Source: Daucus carota subsp. sativus
Lineage: Eukaryota; Streptophyta; Magnoliopsida; Apiales; Apiaceae
Length of the DNA stretch: 64,000 nucleotides
Assembly: GCF_001625215.2 (NCBI RefSeq)
Contig: NC_030387.2
Coordinates: forward strand, 26,672,517-26,736,516
Reading direction: 5' to 3'
Shown here: positions 1 through 11,805 of the stretch, in pieces
Layout: the number at the start of each line of letters is the position of its first letter
Position numbering within the stretch: the first letter of the stretch is position 1
Notes under the pieces: generated by a model
Databases searched by the model: none
Told to the model about the DNA's origin: nothing
Seen by the model: only the letters and a program-made list of their open reading frames with translations
Position numbers and translations under genes: made by a program

Positions 1-303
1 AATGAAGCAGTAGCTTACCATAATGCATATTATTGACCATACTCAAGTGAGAGAAAAATAAAAGATTGAGATTTGCTAATTATATACTAGAAAGGTAATG
101 GATGAGTTTAAATTGCCAAAGTAAATATAAAACAGATACGGCTACTGCTACTTCAGACCAAAATACTAGAAAGTATTCTTGTGTGTTCTAGAACCCGAAC
201 TTTCCACTATGTACCACATGTCCTCAATAAGGATTCACTATCAACTACACTAAAGCCTCAAACTACAAGATACATCTGCATTAGAAAAACTATGTTGTAA
301 TGA

Positions 304-3300
304 TTAGAGCACACTGTCTCCCCCAGGTCTGGGTGGTCCTGTTGTAGCGTTGTAGTTCAAGTGTTGCTCATAGTAGTTTATCAGCTGGCAAGAAAATACA
401 AAGGTATTATTATGCAGATCTTAATATAAAATATACGTCAAAAATTTAGCAAAACAAAGAGAAAGGAACAGAAGTAGAAATTTAATCACCAGAAGAGGAT
501 TGTGGGCCTTCAGGTACTTGTTGTCCACCATAACCTCTTTTCCGTCGGACCTGAATGCCAAATAACATGAAAGCAGTATATTAAACTGACAAAGTTTCCC
601 ACTTAACAATAAAGAGCACAAGTCAAAATCCAAAAACTTATTGTGAAATACTCTAGAGGTTGCCACAGAGCTAATTACTTATTACGGCAAAGCCAAACGA
701 CATTCATAATTGTCCTATAGCCAACCAACTTCCATCACAATTCACGAGCCTATTCCAGAGCTTGAACTACTAAATTGAAGAGATCACAAACAATTGCTAA
801 TTTTGTTCTTAAACTATAGTTTATCCTCGATCAACCATTTGCAACCAACATCTTCAAACAAATTCATTACTAACTATTAGCTTTCTCCCAAACAGCTACC
901 TGGTAGGCTATAACTTGTGTATCAGTGTATGCGACTAATAGTGAAGCACCAGACAATCTGATTAGTTAAAAGACTTAATTACACTTCGTAACCCTTTGAT
1001 TTTAGCTAACTGCAATTAACACCTAAAACTTTAAGTATATACATTTTGCAACCCTTATTTATTAAACCCGCCACATTTAGCACCCTCTCCGTTATCTTTT
1101 GCTGTTAACGTTAAATAATACAGGGGCAAAATGGTCCAAAGGTATTTCAACGACTATGTATCAGTTTATACCTATATATCATGTTTGTATGTATCTCCTT
1201 CAACATGAAAAACAGCAGAAACTCTAAAATCTTGTTAGTTCATGTTCATTTTGCTAGATTTTACCAGCATAGATTGAAAGCAACTGAAAATATAATACAG
1301 GATAGGAAGTAGTCTTGCACGAGGTCCGGATGAAATTTGTGATGCTGGGTTTTAAATCTGTGACAACAGACCTTCTGGTTTTACTTGTGTATTGACAAGA
1401 GAAGATTAGCTACAAGAATGGAGAGTACTGAAACAGAAAATATTCTTGGACAGTTTTGCCCTTGAATTATTTAACGTTAACTCCAAAAGATCACGAAGAG
1501 GGTGCTAAATGTGGCAGGTTTAATAAATAAGGGTTGCAAAATGTATACTCTTAAACTTTTAGGTGTAAAGTGTAATTAGCTAAAACCAAAGGGGTGCGAA
1601 TCACAATTAAGTCTAGTTAAAAAACAAATTTATAACAATAAACAAAAGAAACACAACAGACAAATCTGAGTAGTAAATTACAACAAAGTAATCAATGAAT
1701 TGGAACTCAGTTGAGACTAATATTCATAATCATAACAAATATATTAATCTACTTTAATGTTCAGTTCAAACCTGTGCAAGGAAAAATTACTTCCTACCAA
1801 GAACTCAAAAATAACCACTTGGTAACAGAAGAAAAGAAAAAAACTTTTAACAAATTATCATGCACACCACTTAAAAAAAGTAGCCAACAGACATGCAGAC
1901 ACTAGTCTTCTAAATTAACATGTACGCTACATCAACTTGTCACTGTAACTAGCCTTAGCTTACTTAGTTCTGCAGTTGTGCAGAGATGCCTATCGTTATA
2001 TCGCTGATATATGGAGAATTCAAAATTTTGAAAAGAGAAAGTTGAAACAAACCAAGACAATTCTGCTGTCTGGAATGTGCTATGTAACATACAAGCACCA
2101 TGGCAGGTGCACTTTCAATGAAGAGCTTAATGCTCCTATGCACCACATACTCCTTAAGCCAAGTGAGAATACAAAGGATTATTAATATGAAATTATGAAT
2201 ACAGGCACATTTTTGTAATCACAGAATTTGACCATCTAATTACAAATATGCCTCTAAATTACACTATATTCTTCAGCAAGTTATATGCATATCCCTCGCT
2301 AATTATTATGTCATTCACTTTTTTTCATATCAGCCATCAAAGAGCTATATCAATATGTTTGAATACATTCTTATATTCTTGATGCATGGAACACTTGCAA
2401 TGTCTCCCTCAATCCATTAGAAGAGATCTACTAAGTGGAAATTATCCATATTTTGATTTCCCTTCTCTTCAGCTTTCCTTGTTAAATAACTTATGCATTT
2501 ATCTATTTAGTAAAAACTCTGTTGACAAACAAGTAGTGTTCAAGACCACTCAACCATCCTCGATGAACCATTTACTAATTTCACGCTGTGATCCAAAGTT
2601 CTTGAGCAATAAGAACTTGCTTAGCTAAGCTCGACTCAAGCTCATGACCCAATCACAAGCACGAATTTTGTTCAATTATCATGATAGGTCAGACTCGAAG
2701 TCGTCAATTTCATGGCCGGCCAGGTAAAACTTGACTTGCTCAACTAGAACTCATACTCTACTAATTTAGCAAGTGCGCTAAGGTTAAACAAGAAATACAG
2801 TTCTCTTAGGTTATTAGCTCGACCTGACTTGTAATCAAATACCAGAAACTTGAATCAAGTTATAGGTCTATGTGCAGATGCCAGTGAGCTTGTTCTCACA
2901 CCCTCTAAGCGAATTGTGCTCTCCGAATTGTTTTCTACAATATTCATATTATCTTCATCTGAATTATAGCTCTACTTTGACTGATTCCAGCTCACCTATT
3001 TTCACATCCTCAAAGGTATTTTGTTCTCCATATAGGTTTTTAAATCAATATCATCTAAACCTAACAATTGTGTCTTGTTTCTAGTGTTTATGTTGTGTAC
3101 TTTACTGTATCCCACTGCAAACGTCAAAGCCATACATGAAACAAGCTAAATGTATTTGTGTCAAGTGCTACTTCATATGCATAACTTAAAAACAAATACT
3201 ACAAATATAATAATATTAGTAAATAGCTCGTACAAGACTTCTTGATCTCAAAACATAATATAGAATCTAAAATTATAATATATTCATTTCATATACTTCC

Positions 3301-6300
3301 ATGTCATGTACCCGAAGCAACAAGCCAATACCAACAATTAATTTTTCGTGTAATTTTGTGTCATGCATATTCTTGTTTTATGTAAAAAATTTACTCCCTC
3401 CGTCTCTCAAGACATGACTATAGTCCGACTAAAATTTATGTGTTTTATATAATTAGAAAAAAAAATTTTTTTATATAATTGGAAAAAATAAAAATATATA
3501 TACCTTTGAAAACTTAATCTAGTCTATTCTAAAACTAGATTAGTTTCGGGCGAATGCCCGATTATAATATACTTTTTTATTTAATTTCAATAGAAATATT
3601 TATATATATATTAATGGTGTGTGTTATATTTATATGTTATGATAAGTACATTATTAGAATATATCAAATTTATAACTTCAATCATTATTACTTGAATAAC
3701 ATAATTTAATCTTACATAATTAATTAAATAATTTGATCTATATATAATACTAATTTGAATATGTTAAATAAAACTAAGGAACATACATATAAATATAAGA
3801 TACAAATAACATAGTATACCACAATTTAAATAATATTAATTAAAAAGTATTATTTTTATAAATATAAAAATAAATTAATGAGCACTTCTATAAAATATAT
3901 TGATAAAGATACTCCCTCTGTCCCCCTCAAAAGTTTACATTGGGGACGGGGGCTCGTCACGCATTTAAGGCTCTCATAAAATATAGTTTGATAAATTATT
4001 TTAAACTTTTTTTCCTTCTGAATAAAAGTTTAATGTTTAAATTTTTATACAGAACAAAAAGATTTTTTAAAAAAAGTTGTAAACTTATACTTTATATACA
4101 CCTTAAAATGCGTGCCAAACAGCTAAAAAAACTGTAAAGAAATGAGAGGCACAAAGGGAATAATAAAATGAAAAATGAAATGATGAGAGTTAGTGGAGTT
4201 TATAGAAAAGAATGGAGAATGGAGAGAGAGAGAATTAGTGGAGTTTATAGAGAAGGAAGAGAAGAATTATTTAGTTGAGTCTATAATAAATGAGGTGAGA
4301 GAATTAGCTGAACGGGAGAATGAATTAATTGAATAGGTACACAAAGACAATTCAATACTCCTAACCCAATCTATCCCACCCTTGACAATTCCATTAGTGA
4401 TAAAGAGCATATAAGAGCATTAAACTATTAAAATAAATTATCAAAAAGTTGCATCTTGGATTCCAAAATGAACTATATCAAAATTTGTATAGAATATATC
4501 TAATAAGTAGTTCCTACATTTTATTATCATAATATATAACCAATGAACAAAGCTATATCAATGGCTTACCAACTTCTCTAACTCTTAGAGTTATAATAAG
4601 ATTATCTAATTAGTCCATGTTCTGCAAGTAAGGTAATAATAAGTTTTTTATTTTTATTTTCTATAAGCAGTTAACTGAATTCATTGTATCTATAGATCTC
4701 TTCAAATTCTATTATTTTCTAGTTTTACATCCTCATATATCTTTTATGATATACACCAGCGACTTGCAGGCCTACATTCAACAAACTTACAAATTAAAAT
4801 CCCTAATTCATGTGTGTGGGTATCATATACATGCATGTGTGGGTATTTATGTATACATGTGTGTGAGCAGGGGCATGTGTGTGTGTAAAGACGCACAAAA
4901 AACGATTCAAATAACACCAAATTAAACGTAACAATCTTACAATAATGTGTGATACTGCATTTCAGTTACAAATATAATGACGACACAAATTTGAGTCATT
5001 CAAGCAAATTTACGGGCATAACATACATTTGGTTATTTTTTAGGTTCATGCACACAATGATACCTACATCGAACTTGCATCAACATGTTCCGGTGAAAAC
5101 TAAGTCTAGGATAAGAAAAGAATAATCTACTTATTAATGTAATGTACACTCAAATAATTTTGCCCAAATATATTTTAATACTTTTGAGCCTAATCTTAGA
5201 AGCCACTTCTAAATCTAACGTATCTTAAAAATGACTTGGAGAGCTAGCTTTCCCTAGCTTTATAATGTTTTTTTTTATGTTCCTTTGCAATAATACTTGT
5301 TACAAATAGAAAAACTTGAAAGATCAACCAACCTTTTGTCTCCTAATTTCTTAAAAGTTGGTGCTTCTTGTAGTATATATAATACTGTCAGAATGTCAGA
5401 CATGTGTAGGTGCTTCATAGTATATTCAAGACTCATAATAATAATTCTTATTGCACAAGTCTAAGCAAAAGAAGAAATTACTACCAATGGAGTTAAATAA
5501 CCAACCTCTTGGCCATAAAGGTCACTAAGATGCCCGGTACAGATTCAGAAGATGCAAAGCTTATAGGTTTTATGATCTCAGTGATAGAAGACCCATCTGT
5601 GATGTCATCAATCTTACTCTGGCAAGCCAGATCATTACTCCTGTAAACAGAATTTTGATCCCGATTCTGTGTAACTATACCACCAGCTCGGGTGTTTTTT
5701 GTTGTAAGGTCTGGTGCAGCATAATTTGTTACACATGGGGAATGTTCTTGGTTAAACCGTTTTACGGAAGAAGGTTTTCTTTTTCTACTCCCCAAGCGCC
5801 CACCAGCTTGCACTACAGCTTCCCCATTAACCATTTGTTGTCCAGCTTCAACGCTATCACCTTGATCTACTCCCTCCCCATCGACCATTTGAATTTCATT
5901 GCCACAGTCACCAGCTTGAATTATGCCCTCTCCATCAAACATTTGATGGCCATTTTCAATGCCACCAGCTTGAACTATTCTTTCCTCGTCAACCCCTTGG
6001 TGTCCATTTTCAGTGCCACCAGCTTGAACTATTCCTTCCTTGTCAACCCCTTGATGTCCATTTTCAAGGCCAACACCTTGAGCTACACCCTCTCCGTCAA
6101 CCTTTTGCTGTCCATTTTTCAAGTCACTATCTTTGACTACTCCTCCGTCAACCTTTTGATGTCCATTCTGAAATGCACTAGCTTTAACCTGTCCCTCCCC
6201 CTCCAAGTTTTGATGTCTATTTGCAAAGCAAAATTCTTCTGATGCCTCTGAATCCAGAACATCTACAGGCAACCTGCTCGAGCCCTCACTGGGAAATGGT

Positions 6301-7437
6301 GCATCCCTCAAGTCACCACGGTTGGCATCCATTTCATGATGATTTTCTTTTTCTTCAACTTGTGGAGGAACGACAACAGATCCATTTTCATTTCCTTGCT
6401 CCACTGCTTCATTATTGTTAAGATCTTCTATTTTTGACTTGCCACCATCCTCATGATTCTGATCATCAAGAGAAGGAATAACATAGTTTCCTTCATCGAA
6501 CTTAACATTCCCAGCATCTTGGGCCCTCGAAGTAGACGCAACATTACCCTGTGGCTTCTTCTTAGCTTGAGGGACCAGACCAGTGGACCTTCGCTTCCGC
6601 TTACGTGATCTATGTTTCCCCGACAGCAAGCTTCAACATAAATCAATCAATACACAAATTAGCGTGAGAACTCAAAACATCAACCAAAGTCAAACAACTA
6701 CTAATCCAACTACACTTTTCTATAACAGCATAAACAGCACAGAAATAATACCTATCTTCAAATGCCTCAATAACATCATAACATGCTGCAAGATTATCAT
6801 AGGGCTCCCAAGTATTTGCGGTCTCCGGCCACCCCCGCCTTCCACAAACAGCACAAATCATAGAATCAAAACCAAACACATTACCAAAACACCACCCCCA
6901 AATGAACCATCATTACCACCATTCTCAAAAAAATACAACCCACAATACACATAAAAAAGATCAACAATTCCACAATATGCAAAAACAACAAAACTCCACA
7001 AACACAAAAAGAACACATAACAAACCGAAAGATACATCATAGTACACATACCATTTGATCAAGTACTGAACTTGGCCCTTTAGATAACCAGCATTAGTGA
7101 TTTCCACAGCCACATGACATCAAAGAACACAAAAATTAGTACTACAAGTTACAAAGCAAAACAAAAAAAAAACCACAAACAAAACCATTAAAAAAACACA
7201 AAAAGCAAGCACCTTTCGAACCCTCTTTCGACGAACAGATTCAATTTCATAAAACCCTTCAGCTAATTTAGGCCTCAACCCCTCTTCTTCTCCACCCTCT
7301 TGTTGTATCTTCAAATCAGCAAATTGATCACGACCCTTTTCAACTTCTCCACCCTTTTCAATGGACCGATCATCTCCGGCGTGTTCTGGTGACAATCCGT
7401 TTTGCTCCGGCGGTGCATCGGTGGAGTCGCCGTTCAT
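304..7437 (-). CDS. LHP1: LHP1 (LIKE HETEROCHROMATIN PROTEIN 1 / TFL2), six exons
   Basis: Exons read 7213-7437, 7052-7077, 6752-6838, 5506-6630, 490-550 and 304-384. All junctions are GT-AG and the frame stays open, giving 534 residues. A chromodomain (about residues 61-112) spans the first three exons and contains [18 protein letters not shown] basic patch (SRKRKRR) follows, then a long hinge, a second basic patch ([13 protein letters not shown]) and a C-terminal chromoshadow domain (about 459-534) containing [20 protein letters not shown]. In Arabidopsis this protein binds H3K27me3, works with Polycomb group proteins in the nucleus and represses flowering and homeotic genes. The product is longer than Arabidopsis LHP1 (about 445 residues) because of eight 18-residue hinge repeats. 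The intron at 551-5505 is 4,955 bp. The ATG at 7437 is chosen because the acidic leader runs straight into the chromodomain. Identification is secure; exact exon edges are by eye. Confidence 0.93.
972..1613. mobile_element. Mutator-type MITE, 642 bp, 9-bp target duplication
   Basis: The ends are long inverted repeats of roughly 150 bp. The left begins GACTTAATTACACTTCG and the right ends with its near complement, closing in AATTAAGTC. The element is flanked by an exact 9-bp direct repeat, TAGTTAAAA, at 963-971 and 1614-1622. Long inverted ends with a 9-bp duplication are typical of Mutator-like elements. There is no transposase reading frame, so it is non-autonomous. It lies in the large LHP1 intron. 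Confidence 0.88.
3535..3570 (-). mobile_element. Helitron-like 3' terminus (fragment)
   Basis: On the minus strand a short hairpin (GGGCATTCGCCC) is followed by about a dozen bases and then CTAG, with T as the next host base. This is the usual plant Helitron 3' end. I could not find a matching 5' end beginning TC, so the element is probably truncated or diverged and its extent is unknown. Confidence 0.5.
5796..6224 (-). repeat. Coding tandem repeat in the LHP1 hinge, about 8 units of 17-19 residues
   Basis: Residues about 249-391 of the LHP1 product are eight degenerate units with consensus N-G-H-Q-x-V-D-G-E-G-[VI]-V-Q-A-G-G-x-E. The clearest are [18 protein letters not shown] and [18 protein letters not shown], which sit next to each other. 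At DNA level the period is 51-57 bp. The array keeps frame and ends just before the second basic patch. I know of no such array in Arabidopsis LHP1. Confidence 0.85.
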
Positions 7438-9510
7438 TTTTGTGTAAAGAATTCTACTGTGTCTCTCTCCGAGGAGTAAATATTACTTTGAAGTTGATTA
7501 CAACTCTTTTTATGTTGTTTTACACAAACTTGAACTCCTATTTTTCCTTATTAGCCCTTATTTATTTATTCACTTTTCAGATGCTTATTAAATATTTATC
7601 TTCTAGGACCTTCTATATTTTTTTATACTTTTTTCCTTTTGTGTAGCAACTATCTAAGGTTTTCATGGCAAAAAAGAAAAAATGTGCAAGGAATTGTCTT
7701 AATTAAATTACCAAGTACAAGTGTATTAGAAAGTATTGTACATGTCTATTTCATAAATATATATGTTATTCATGTGAATTTGTTCTTATAAATTGAATTA
7801 TTACTAAAAATTCAAACATGATTTTTATGATTATATTTCAAATCTTATGTGAATCATTCAGGGATTGAAAGATGAATTAGTCATGTGCACGTTTTATGAA
7901 CAAAATACCATGGATATAAAATTTTCAAATTAATTATAAGAAACACCTAATATTAAAAATCATATTTTAGTTGTATGAATTATTTATCAAGTCAATAATC
8001 TAGTATATATATGTGTGTGTATATTATTAAATTTATTTTAAATAAATAAAACATAAAATAATACAATTAAGTAATATAAAAAGACTCATATTAACTCTAA
8101 ATTTTTGATTTGCGCGGTATTATTCACAATAAACACTCAATTTAGGTTTTTGTTATGCAGGGCTTTTTTAGAGCGGGGCGGGATGGAAGTCTTTTAACCT
8201 AAATTCTTTTTGTAGGTTTTTTAAGTCCGCCTTCAAAACCTAAGACCAGGGTTGGATGTTTTAACTCTAAATTTTTAATGTGCAACAAATAAATTTTGAC
8301 CCTAAATTTTCAAGGTGTAGAAAGTACAGTGTCATCCCTTAAAAAAATTGCAAGCACGACATTCTCACACAATATATGGTACTAATATTGCACTGTTGTA
8401 CAACAACTGCATTTTAAGGACACAATACATTGTTGTTAGTTTGCAAAAACCGGCAAAACAAAAGACACAGATAGAATGTGATCAGTCGAGTGTTGATAGT
8501 TGCGGTGGTAAATATTGTGGTGGCCATTCTGCACATGCACCATCCAGTAGCCGTCATAGAAATCCTTGTTAACAGTTCTTGGCGGCCATTATTTTGTTGG
8601 CCAGACCAAAATAAATGTTATATACATAGTCAGGCACAGTGTCTCCCACCCCCTATTAATTTTATTTCAATTTTGTTATGATCATGTCATAAAATAGGTT
8701 TTAGATATTCTCTGTTTCTTATTTAAATGTGAAACGACATTGGTGCTCTAATACATATACATAACAATGGTGCTGATACCGCTGAGAATTGAAGGTGATA
8801 GTGATGTCTGGACTCTCATATATAGTTAGCATTTTGAAGATGACAAAATTGTTGCTCCCAAGCACCACAATGGTGCTGATAATTGCTACAAGGTAGGTGA
8901 AATGGAGTTGTAGGCGGAGATGCTGTTTATAATCGAATGTAGTAGTGATGATCACGTTCATGCCCTTTAAGGAACCCTGCTTGATTGCAAACAAATCGAG
9001 ATAGTATTCTGTCTAAGACCAAGCTAGGAAGAGCTAGCAGACTCTTGGAAGTTGATCGGAATTAGAGCATCCCTGAAGTGGTTGATGGAATACCTGGCTA
9101 AGAAGCTTTAGGACAGTACACAGAATACCACAAAGCTACACACAATCCTGCTGGAATGAGAAGGTGTATATGAGGTTACTCAATATGATGAGTACTAACA
9201 TTAAGATCTTTTTTATTGAACTTTTGGTAGGTAAAGATGTTTTAATGGTGTACTTCTTCAGGATGAAGTATATAGAGATTTTATTTATGGACCTAATTTA
9301 TGTACCGGGATGATTCAATCAACATAAAACAAACAATTGCTTGGAGTAGAGAGTCCTGTTAACAAATGGACGCAACTAATTAATGGAATCACAGTTACAC
9401 GTCCTGAAGATTCAGATGTTTGGTATTAATATGGTACGACAACTTTTGTGATCGGGCAAAACTAACTAATAGCTGTATAATAAATATATTAATAAATTAT
9501 ATAACTAGTT
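7438..9510. other. Upstream and intergenic DNA, no supported gene
   Basis: This holds the LHP1 promoter side and about 2 kb of AT-rich DNA. Short open frames at 8348-8681 and 8719-8994 have no recognisable domain. Two separated copies of an ACAATGGTGCTGATA motif (near 8764 and 8868) suggest old repeat DNA. Weak LINE-like fragments may lie near 9360-9430. Confidence 0.5.
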
Positions 9511-9527
9511 AAGATAACATTAGCTTA

Positions 9528-10089
9528 GAGAGTTATTTAGCGATGGCGATGCTAAGGCTATTCTGGTTACGTGTGAGCCTCAACGTCAAGTTGATGAAAG
9601 AATAGTATGAACACAGGATATAGAGAATGGCATAATCATTTTGCTGGTAACTCGAGGAGTATTCAATCAGGTGGATGGAGCGCATTAGACTCAGAAACAA
9701 GGGTGTGACTCTTCCCATCACTTGTCCAATGTGTAATGCTGATATTGAACACTTTGTTACATCTTTTTTTCGATTGTCCTTCTGCAAGCAGTTACTGTAG
9801 TGACTTCTGCAATCAGCTCCTCACAGATTCTTTGTTGAAATTTAGAGCTCTGGATGGTGACAGCAACAATCTCCTGGAGGTAGGGCACGTGATTGAGCGG
9901 TGCAAATTGTTGTTACAGGAACTCCTTACTGTGTGTGTTAAGGAAGCAAGCAACCAGGTGGCACATAGCTTAGCTAGAATGCTGTTTTTTAAATTACTTC
10001 ATTGTTTTCTCGTCTGCTCCTAACTATTTGGCAGAGATTGTATCCAATGATTTATCCCATTAATGAAAGTCCTTTTGCTTTCAAAAAAG
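9528..10089 (+). mobile_element. 5'-truncated LINE remnant with a 17-bp target duplication
   Basis: The sequence is bracketed by an exact 17-bp direct repeat, AAGATAACATTAGCTTA, at 9511-9527 and 10090-10106, and ends in a short A-rich tail. Its decayed frames match the end of plant non-LTR retrotransposons. These are a reverse-transcriptase tail (LFSDGDAKAIL), the zinc-binding motif around CPMCNADIEHF with LFFDCPSA (near 9718-9784), and an RNase H-like stretch ending SNQVAHSLAR (near 9947-9976). Stops and frameshifts interrupt it, so it is dead. Confidence 0.85.
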
Positions 10090-10106
10090 AAGATAACATT
10101 AGCTTA

Positions 10107-10498
10107 AATATAATATTACAAATACCTAAGATCTCGAATTGAAATTATATTCAAAAGAATAAAATATATTTTAAATAAATTATTATCATTCCTAAATATA
10201 CAAAATAAAATAAAAATACTATAATCATATGTCAGGTCGAAAAAAAATTAGAATAATCATATATTAAAACTAAAAAGGAAATAAATATTTTTTTATAACA
10301 TTAAGAGAACCATAATATAAATGATTAATATATATTTAAAAATAACTATAATACATTAGGAATGAGATATGGGGTGGTCTCTTGCGAGTTCAATTTCATA
10401 CTATTTTTTTAAAAAAAAAATCTCTAAACAAAAATTTGACGTTTAAATTTTTATCCAAAAAAATAATTAAAAAATAATATGGAAAAAGGACCTCAAAA
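10107..10498. other. AT-rich spacer, no gene
   Basis: The stretch between the LINE target duplication and the Helitron 5' end is AT-rich. Near 10370-10490 it holds a repeat-like segment resembling that around 3990-4045 in the LHP1 intron. No coding potential is visible. Confidence 0.5.
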
Positions 10499-11805
10499 TC
10501 AATATACTTATATAAAGGAGAAGCGGGGGGCGTGTAGGTGGCGCCTCTCACATCGCTCCGTTCTATTTTTCTAATTTTCTGGAATTTTTGGGTTCTATTT
10601 TTCTAATTTTCTGGAATTTTTGGATGAAAAATATCAAAAAATTAGAACTACCTTTTTTAGTTTCAGGTATATTATAAGCAAATTTCAGAATCTGATTTTG
10701 TTATAGATTATTTATGGAATAAAGTAGCTTGAAAGTTTTAATCTGATTTTGTTTCAGATTATTTAATTATGGGAAAGACAGATTATTTATGGAATATAAT
10801 AGCTTGAAAATTTTAATCTGATTTTGTTCAGATTATTTAATTATGAGAAAGAGTAGCAAACAAGTCTCTCTACACCTATAAATACCCGTATAGATCATAG
10901 GGTTTTGGATCATCTAAACACAACCTCCTCTCTCAATACCACAAACCTACCTGATAGTTCTCTTACTCGATTTTTAAAGGAGAAGCGAGCGGCGTGTAGG
11001 TGGCGCCTCTCACATCGCTCCGTTCTATTTTTCTAATTTTCTGAAATTTTTGAATGAAAAATATCAAAAATTAGAAATACCTTATTCTTGCTCGATTTTT
11101 AACTCGGAGGTGTCGTTCTTCTGCAACGATAAGTGAAGACTCTTTATACGATAAAGGTTGTTGCAAGCAAATGTAGTTATAGACCGTTATATTGGAGTCG
11201 ACAAATCTAAACACGAGAAAAGAATATAGTCTTGACATGATATTGATGGTTGATGTCAATAAATTAACTATTAGTGATGTATGTTTGTTGGTTATTCTTT
11301 TATAATATTTGTTTTGTTCATCGGACATGTTTGTTGTTGTTAATTTTTATATCATTTACTTTGTATACATGAAAAAATTATTCATGCATTATCTGTTTAC
11401 TCCGTTCAAGCAACTTTTAAGAGGGTAGTTATATTTAAGTTAGATGTTTTTGTGCACAATCAATCCAAAAAAATTGGAGGAAGGTGACTATGTAAGAACA
11501 TGATTACTTTTCAAAAAAAATAAATAAATTAAGATTCGTCATGCTTTAAATTGTTAATTACGTGTATAAATTTATTTTTATTTTTTCACCATGAATTATA
11601 GTCCAATTTTGCAATTTTATATATTAGTATTGATATTACATTAAAATTTTTATAATATAAATTTATTTTATTCTACAAATCTTAACTTTGAAACATTAAT
11701 ATACTTTTTATAAACAGTCATAAAATTATTTTATTCTACAAATATTAATATTGAATTATTAATATAATTTTTATAAACCGCCGCAACGCGCGGCTTCTCG
11801 ACTAG
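10499..11805 (+). mobile_element. Non-autonomous Helitron, copy 1
   Basis: The 5' end starts TC after an A and continues with a TATAAAGGAGAAGC block common in plant Helitrons. The 3' end has a hairpin (GCCGC, loop AACGC, GCGGC), an 11-base spacer and a terminal CTAG at 11802-11805. The next host base is A rather than the usual T. There is no Rep or helicase frame. Inside are a repeated block of about 90 bp (near 10530 and 10989) and a promoter-like CTATAAATACC near 10876. The 85-residue minus-strand frame inside it has no homology that I recognise. Confidence 0.72.

Larger units (their letters stand above)
551..5505 (-). other. Large LHP1 intron (4,955 bp) with transposon debris
   Basis: The donor follows the chromoshadow half-domain at 5506 and the acceptor precedes 550. 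The flanking half-codons join into an arginine codon. Inside are a Mutator-type MITE (972-1613), a Helitron-like 3' terminus (about 3535-3570), Stowaway-like fragments near 3393 and 3912, and a TG-rich microsatellite near 4810-4890. I see no convincing exon in the rest; short open frames such as 3940-4137 lie in repeat-like AT-rich DNA. Confidence 0.8.

Noticed and set aside
421-666. An 81-residue minus frame taken as an independent small gene
   Set aside because: Only its middle ([20 protein letters not shown]) is coding; it is the fifth exon of LHP1 with intron on both sides.
3940-4137. 65-residue Lys/Phe-rich frame in the LHP1 intron
   Set aside because: It follows a Stowaway-like ACTCCCTCTGTCCC end and has AT-driven composition, so it is transposon-related rather than coding.
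9736-10023. A 95-residue frame read as a gene
   Set aside because: It is part of the LINE relic; the frame ignores the adjacent decayed zinc-binding segment and lies within the 17-bp target duplications.
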